Below are positions 59,540 through 64,000 of a stretch of DNA of 64,000 bases, in pieces. The DNA is taken from positions 6,409-70,408 of the forward strand of contig CAWKIF010000156.1 in assembly GCA_963849485.1 (NCBI GenBank), read 5' to 3'. The DNA comes from CAVTWJ01 sp963849485. GTDB taxonomy: Bacteria; Oederibacteriota; Muellerivitia; Muellerivitales; Muellerivitaceae. The notes beneath the pieces were generated by a model. That model searched no databases, was not told where the DNA came from, and was given only the letters and a program-made list of their open reading frames with translations. Within the stretch, counting starts at the first letter, position 1. Each line of letters begins with the position of its first letter. The translations under genes and the position numbers were made by a program.

Positions 59540-60616
59540 TTAATTTACCAGATTGTATTGGGTGTCCCGCTGGTGGGGCTCAAATCCCATTTCGGAAATG
59601 AGGCGCCGCATCTCCTGAAGTTCCATCGTGTAGTGGGTGCCGGTGGAGGAAACAACGTTCTCCTCCAGCATGATGCTCCCCAAATCATTGGCCCCGTACT
59701 TCAACCCCAACTGGCCGATCTTCTTGCCCGGCGTCACCCAGGAGGCCTGCAAGTTGGGCAAGGTGTGGTTCAGGATAACACGGCAGAGGGCCAGGGTCTT
59801 AAGGTATTCGAGCCCGCTGGCGCTCTTTAAGCCCAGCGCCTCGTTGCCCGGCTGGTAAAGCCAGGGGATGAAGCCTAAAAAGCCACCGGTTTCTTCCTGT
59901 AGTTCCCTCACCCGAAAAACATGCTCGATGCGGTCCTCGATGGTTTCCACGTGGCCAAACATCATGGTGGCGGTGGAGCGCATTCCCAGGGAATGCAGGT
60001 CCCTCATCACGCCCAGCCACTCGTCGGTGGAAGCCTTGAGGGGGGCGATTTCCTTGCGGACCCGGTCCACTAAGATCTCGGCGCCGCCGCCCGGCATGGA
60101 ATCCATCCCGGCCTTTTTGAACTCCTTGAGGATGTCGAGAACGGTCATCCCAAAAAGACCGGAAAAGTGCACCAGTTCGGGAGGCGAGAAGGCGTGGAGA
60201 GTGATGTCCGGAAAGGCCTGCTTCACCTTGGAGAGCATGTTGAGGTACCAGTCGAGCTTCAAATCGGGGTTGTGCCCCCCCTGGAGGAGGATCTGGGTGG
60301 CGCCCAAGGCTTTGGCCTCGGCGACCTTGTGGATGATCTTGTCCGGCTCGTTGACGTAGCCTTCCTTCGTATCGCCCGGCTCGCGGTAAAAAGCGCAGAA
60401 CTTGCAGTAGGTCACGCAGACATTGGTGTAGTTGATGTTGCGGTCGATCAGGTAGGTGGCGATCTTGTCGCCCTTCGAGCGGGTCTTGAGGGTATCCGCC
60501 AGTGCCCCCAGGTCGTTGAGTTCCGTCCCTTGGAAGAGTTCCAGGGCCTCTTCCCTGTTGACGACATGGCCGTCGAGGATTTTTTCTTGAAGGGATTCAA
60601 CGGTTGCAATGGACAT
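59540..60616 (-). CDS. mqnC: MqnC, cyclic dehypoxanthine futalosine synthase
   Basis: 358 residues, radical SAM. The cluster motif is Cys67-x3-Cys71-x2-Cys74 in NVCVTYCKFCAF. QILLQGGHNPDLKLDWYLNML, the AGMDSMPGGGAEILVDRVRK region and MMFGHVETIEDRIEHV are shared with MqnE but the details (EEVHKFSG-like, YREPG) are those of MqnC. It cyclises dehypoxanthine futalosine in menaquinone synthesis. About 108 bp with a repeat separate it from mqnA upstream. Confidence 0.93.
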   Translation of the reverse strand: MSIATVESLQEKILDGHVVNREEALELFQGTELNDLGALADTLKTRSKGDKIATYLIDRNINYTNVCVTYCKFCAFYREPGDTKEGYVNEPDKIIHKVAEAKALGATQILLQGGHNPDLKLDWYLNMLSKVKQAFPDITLHAFSPPELVHFSGLFGMTVLDILKEFKKAGMDSMPGGGAEILVDRVRKEIAPLKASTDEWLGVMRDLHSLGMRSTATMMFGHVETIEDRIEHVFRVRELQEETGGFLGFIPWLYQPGNEALGLKSASGLEYLKTLALCRVILNHTLPNLQASWVTPGKKIGQLGLKYGANDLGSIMLEENVVSSTGTHYTMELQEMRRLISEMGFEPHQRDTQYNLVN

Positions 60617-60640
60617 TCAAATCTTCCTTAGTTTAATGAC

Positions 60641-60726
60641 GACGCTTTTCAACCAGTTGGCAGTTCGCGGTTCGCAGTAAAATCCTTTAACTGCCAGCCG
60701 CCAACTGCGGTCTGCGAGCTGTCGTT
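60641..60726. repeat. Dispersed inverted repeat, AACTGCGAACTGC type
   Basis: TTGGCAGTTCGCGGTTCGCA (60658-60677) and ACTGCCAGCCGCCAACTGCG with GTCTGCGAGCTG (60690-60721) are approximate complements, framed by GACGAC and GTCGTT. A related stretch lies at 49852-49883. It fills the mqnA-mqnC junction. Confidence 0.65.
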
Positions 60727-61708
60727 AAAAGATGAGCCCTTCTTCCTTCAACAGCCTTTGGAACTCCTGGTGGCCCTTCGCTTCCTCGGGCCCATACTCG
60801 TAGCGGATGTTCTTTTCCAGGTAATCCTTGGCCTGGGCATGGTGGAAAATCCAAATGCCCTTATAGTTATCGGCGATTTCCTGGTAATGCTTGACACCCT
60901 CGTTCCGGCAGGAGAGGAGGTCTTGCTCAATCTCCCGGGCAATGGGCACGGAATTCGTCATCCAAACCGCGAAAATAAAGGGCAGTTGGGTGCGCAGGAA
61001 CCATTCCTCCCCCAGGTCGGTGACGGTCATGCCCGAGGGTGCCGATTCCAGTGCGATATCCCCGAATTGAAGCACCGCTTCCCAGGGTTTTACCTGGTTC
61101 GGGTGAAAATGTTCCATATCGACCGGCACCACCTTGAGCCCCTTGACCCCGTACCATTTTTTCAGGATGAGCCTGGCGAGGAGGACCGAGGTCTCAGAAC
61201 GGTCATCCACAAAGAGCCGTTGGGTCTGGGGCAAGGGATCGTAGGAGAGCATGCGCACGGTTTTAACCGGCCCTTTACAGCCCACCGCAGCTATGGGAAC
61301 AATTTGAAGGCTGTTATCTTTAACATAAGCGCCCATGGGGGCGATGGCCACGTCCAAGCGGCCATCTTTCAGCATTTTGGCCATCTGGTTCGGGGCCGCT
61401 TCAATGACTTTATGGTGTTTGTCCAGGTCCCAAGCCAGGGGTTGGACATTCAAGAAATGGTAAACCCCGATGCGCATGGGATGGGCGGTGAATTTAACGG
61501 GCTCGGCGGGTTTTGGGGCGGGAGCGGCCACTGGAGCTGTCACCGCGGCTGCCGGGGTAGCAGGAACGGCCGGGGTGGCTGGTGCCGGTGTAGGCGCTGA
61601 ATTCGGGGCGGCCGCCGGTTGGGCCGGTGGCATAGTCGAAACCGGCTTGTCCCCCGGAGCTGATGCGGAGAGGAAAGCAGGACTTGGATTGGCAGTTGAT
61701 TCGCTCAT
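60725..61708 (-). CDS. mqnA: MqnA, chorismate dehydratase, with an Ala/Pro-rich N-terminal extension
   Basis: 327 residues. The core begins at Met78, MRIGVYHFLNVQPLAW, and continues LKDGRLDVAIAPMGAYVKDN, LLSYDPLPQTQRLFVDDRSETSVLLARLIL and FGDIALESAPSGMTVTDLGEEWF, the MqnA fold that dehydrates chorismate to 3-enolpyruvylbenzoate. The first 77 residues are a low-complexity stretch of Ala, Pro, Thr and Val that MqnA proteins lack. Its ATG at 61708 has AAGGGGAA upstream, while Met78 has none, so the extension is probably made. It follows mqnE by 30 bp. Confidence 0.88.
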   Translation of the reverse strand: MSESTANPSPAFLSASAPGDKPVSTMPPAQPAAAPNSAPTPAPATPAVPATPAAAVTAPVAAPAPKPAEPVKFTAHPMRIGVYHFLNVQPLAWDLDKHHKVIEAAPNQMAKMLKDGRLDVAIAPMGAYVKDNSLQIVPIAAVGCKGPVKTVRMLSYDPLPQTQRLFVDDRSETSVLLARLILKKWYGVKGLKVVPVDMEHFHPNQVKPWEAVLQFGDIALESAPSGMTVTDLGEEWFLRTQLPFIFAVWMTNSVPIAREIEQDLLSCRNEGVKHYQEIADNYKGIWIFHHAQAKDYLEKNIRYEYGPEEAKGHQEFQRLLKEEGLIF

Positions 61709-61738
61709 TATGATTCCCCTTTATCTAAATACTGGTTT

Positions 61739-62854
61739 TCATCCAACCGTTGCGGTCATGGTTTGCGGCTTCAATTCCTTGTAAAGCGTGTCCCGCTCCA
61801 CGGGGATTCTCCCCGCCTCGCGGATCAGGTTTCTCAATTGATTCACCGTCATCACTTCCGGGGTGTCGGACCCAGCCATGTGGTAGATCTTTTCCTCAAT
61901 CACTGTCCCGTCAATATCGTCCACCCCATAGCTGAGGGCCAATTGGGCCAATCGGGCTCCCAGGGTGATCCAATAGGCTTTGATATGGGGGAAATTGTCG
62001 AGGTAAACCCGCCCCACCGCCAGGGTTTTCAGGTCCTCCACGCCGCTGGGCCGGGCGTACTGGTCCATGGCCGTGTGGTCCGGGTGGAAGGCCAGGGGAA
62101 TGAAGGTCTGGAAGCCCCCGGTCTCGTCCTGCAGTTCCCTCAAGCGGCGCATGTGGTCTACGCGGTGGTGGTATTTCTCGATATGGCCGAAAAGCATGGT
62201 GGCGTTGGTTCGAAGGCCCAGCTGGTGAGCGGTCCGGTGGATCTTGATCCACTCGTCGGCGTCCGCCTTGCCCGGGCAGATCTGTTCCCGCACCTCGGGA
62301 TGGAAAATCTCGGCGCCGCCGCCCGGCATGGAATCCAGACCCGCTTCTTTAAGGGCGGAAAGGACTTCCTGGTAGCTTAGGTTGAACTTGTTGGCGAAAT
62401 AATAAATCTCAACAGCCGTGAAGCATTTCAGGTGGACGGAAGGAATCTCTTTTTTGAGCATCCGAAGCATGGTGAGGTACCAGTCAAGTCGTAGCGGGGT
62501 GGAGACCTCCGACGATGTGGAGCTCGGTGATATGTTCCTTTTCAGGGCCGATTTCCCCTTTTCCAGGATCTGCTGGTGAGTGAACTCAAGGAACCCTCTT
62601 CTCCCTCGAAGCGGGAAAAGGCGCAGAATTTCCAGGTAGTTTCGCAAACGTTAGTGTAATCGATGTGCCGGTTGATATTGTAATAGGTGAACTGGCCGTT
62701 CATCCGCTCCCGGACCAGGTTGGCCATGGCGCCCAGGACGTAAAGGTCGTTCGTCTCGAAGAGCCGGAGGGCCTCCGCGTCCGGTCAGGCGGGTTCCGCC
62801 TCGACTTTCTCGTAGTAAATCCCTGATCGGCGACTGCTTCAGGCGGTGTTTCAA
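61739..62854 (-). pseudogene. mqnE: mqnE, aminodeoxyfutalosine synthase, with several frameshifts
   Basis: The C-terminal two-thirds (61739 to about 62475) is intact: LDWYLTMLRMLKKEIPSVHLKCFTAVEIYYFA, AGLDSMPGGGAEIFHPEVREQICPGKADADEWIKIHRTAHQLGLRTNATMLFGHIEKYHHRVDH, as in MqnE. The N-terminal third keeps clear homology (QSPIRDL, YYEKVEAE, EALRLFETNDLYVLGAMANLVRERMNG, YYNINRHIDYTNVC, KFCAFSRFEGEEG, ITELHIVGGLHP) but in changing frames; I count about six shifts in 350 bp. The middle cysteine of the radical-SAM motif reads Trp (VCETTWKFC). The likely start is a TTG overlapping the prenyltransferase stop. Either pseudogene or a poorly sequenced stretch. Confidence 0.8.
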
Positions 62855-63720
62855 AACCACAAGGTGACTCCCACTACCACAAAGTAAAGGACGGCGATCC
62901 ATCCGTTATAACCCATCATGGCGGGGGAAAGGCTGAACCGGATGTCTCCCCCATCCTTCTCAAGCCGGTAGGCCAGGCGATGCTGAACCAAAAGAACCAG
63001 GCCCACCAGGACGATTCCCGCGTAATAAATACGGGAAAAGCCCGCTTGGGCCCCGAAACCAGCCAGGAATCCTAGCATAAGGGTATGGAACAATCGAGAG
63101 GCCATGAGGCTGTTGCCGAGGCCCCAGCGCACCACCCAGGAGTGGAGCCCTTCTTGTTTGTCAAAAGCCATATCCTGCGTGGCGTAGAGGATATCGAAAC
63201 CCGCCAAAAAGCAGATGACCGCCCCCATCAGCCAAAGGGGCTGAGTTTGGAACAATCCCGTGGCCGCGATCCAAGCGCCCACGGGCGCGACCCCTAGGGC
63301 CAGGCCCAGGAAGAGATGCGAAGTCCAGGTGAACCTTTTGGTGTGGGAGTATAAAAAGATGATGGCGAGTGCCAGGGGTGAAAGCTTGAAGGCCAGGGGG
63401 TTGATGAAATAGGTCGTGCCGACCAAGCCGAGTGAGCACAGGATGACGATCAGGCGCACTTGCCCCACCTTGATCCTGCCGGCGGGAATATCCCGGTTTT
63501 GGGTGCGGGGGTTTTTGGCGTCAACGTCCGCGTCGACCAGACGGTTGTAGGCCATGGCCGCGGTGCGGGCCAGGACCATGCAAAGGATAACTAAAAGAAG
63601 TAATCGTATGGGCGGGCGGCCGTTGGTGGCGGTTATTAGGCTCGCCAAAGCGAAGGGCAGGGCAAAAACCGAGTGGGGTAAAACGACGAGGTTGGAGAAG
63701 GTTTTAAAGGTTCGAATCAT
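62851..63720 (-). CDS. mqnP: UbiA-family prenyltransferase of the menaquinone pathway (MqnP-like)
   Basis: 289 residues from ATG 63720. The two Mg-binding motifs are present: AYNRLVDADVDAKNPRTQNRDIPAG (NxxxDxxxD) at about 68-92 and DILYATQDMAFDKQEGLHS (DxxxD) at about 190-208, in a protein of about eight membrane helices. In the aminofutalosine route a UbiA homologue attaches the prenyl chain to 1,4-dihydroxy-6-naphthoate, and the gene is next to mqnE, so that assignment is likely. Other UbiA substrates are possible. It starts 1 bp after the preceding frame ends. Confidence 0.87.
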   Translation of the reverse strand: MIRTFKTFSNLVVLPHSVFALPFALASLITATNGRPPIRLLLLVILCMVLARTAAMAYNRLVDADVDAKNPRTQNRDIPAGRIKVGQVRLIVILCSLGLVGTTYFINPLAFKLSPLALAIIFLYSHTKRFTWTSHLFLGLALGVAPVGAWIAATGLFQTQPLWLMGAVICFLAGFDILYATQDMAFDKQEGLHSWVVRWGLGNSLMASRLFHTLMLGFLAGFGAQAGFSRIYYAGIVLVGLVLLVQHRLAYRLEKDGGDIRFSLSPAMMGYNGWIAVLYFVVVGVTLWF

Positions 63721-63721
63721 C

Positions 63722-64000
63722 TTACTGAGTTGTAACCCCTTGACTGGTGATGGTGGGAGTGGGCTCAACCGTAGGTGTGGGGACCGCCTTGGCCGGACTT
63801 GGGGACTTTTCTTCGTTCCAAACCGCCGCATTTTCCGAATAGAGAGTCACAAAGGTCAGGGGCTCCTCCCTTGTTTCTCCAGTGGATGAGTCCATGCGCC
63901 AAACTAAATGTTTGGTGTTCCGGTCCTGGATATGCCCCTCCACCACGATTACATCCCCGGATTTGGGCGGCCTGTTCAAGGAATCCAAAAGAAGGTTGAT
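63722..64000 (-). CDS. C-terminal end of a protein of unknown function (partial)
   Basis: The frame is open to the window edge, so the start is outside. It reads ...LDSLNRPPKSGDVIVVEGHIQDRNTKHLVWRMDSSTGETREEPLTFVTLY and ends in a Pro/Thr-rich tail. The part seen could be a small beta-rich domain. It is one base upstream of the prenyltransferase gene and thus probably in the same transcript. No family can be named. Confidence 0.5.
   Translation of the reverse strand: MNLLLDSLNRPPKSGDVIVVEGHIQDRNTKHLVWRMDSSTGETREEPLTFVTLYSENAAVWNEEKSPSPAKAVPTPTVEPTPTITSQGVTTQ

Overview
The window comes from a diderm (Gram-negative-type) bacterium of fairly high G+C. It encodes LolA-like carriers, a TonB-dependent receptor, several outer-membrane beta-barrels, RodZ and FtsK. 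It also encodes GatCAB (indirect Gln/Asn-tRNA charging), a SUF iron-sulfur operon of the SufU type, and the aminofutalosine route to menaquinone. No rRNA, tRNA or CRISPR array was recognised, and the genes alone do not settle the phylum. Most genes lie on the minus strand in tightly overlapping (ATGA/GTGA/TTGA) operons.

Layout. 1-1.3 kb: end of a GT-C type membrane glycosyltransferase and a small membrane protein. 1.4-8.0 kb: Rrf2 regulator-sufBCDSUT with a clear promoter/operator. 8.0-15.2 kb: ftsK-lolA-rodZ, then yajQ, a membrane protein, recO, a gluconokinase and a 62-residue membrane peptide. 15.4-21.5 kb: mostly plus-strand accessory genes (AEC permease, beta-glucuronidase, alpha/beta hydrolase, large membrane protein) plus a minus-strand cupin; this part is visibly richer in A+T. 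21.5-28.8 kb: gatCAB with a degenerate HAD protein, a lipoprotein, and UvrD/PcrA helicase. 29-35.4 kb: PilZ protein, an unknown exported protein, LOG protein, Nudix hydrolase, rplM-rpsI with a near-consensus promoter, and an amidohydrolase. 35.5-39.6 kb: GT9 transferase and an SGNH/MBOAT acyltransferase pair. 39.7-48.3 kb: small accessory genes, umuDC with a palindromic operator, two toxin-antitoxin modules, a TonB receptor and a hydrolase; two decayed duplications of neighbouring gene 3' ends sit here. 48.4-56.3 kb: a beta-barrel, a LolA-like carrier, two FtsX-type permeases and a LolD-like ATPase, next to a LacI-type protein without a DNA-binding domain. 56.5-64 kb: spermidine synthase, a TPR/beta-barrel protein, QueF, and the menaquinone genes mqnC, mqnA, mqnE and a UbiA prenyltransferase.

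Non-coding structure is the most distinctive part. At least ten copies, complete or half, of an inverted-repeat family with 8-nt periodic arms (ACCAAGAC-like units) punctuate operon junctions. In complete copies the two arms vary together. Two copies are read into proteins (SufS and the LolA-like carrier). One copy is interrupted by a chain of three hairpins. Three further dispersed repeat types also occur.

Conserved genes ftsK, gatA, the MBOAT gene and mqnE carry apparent frameshifts. Two fit single-base homopolymer errors, gatA fits one surplus base, and mqnE has about six within some 350 bp. The sequence is therefore probably a draft or metagenomic assembly. The best candidates for a less-described system are the 48-56 kb envelope export locus and the repeat family.
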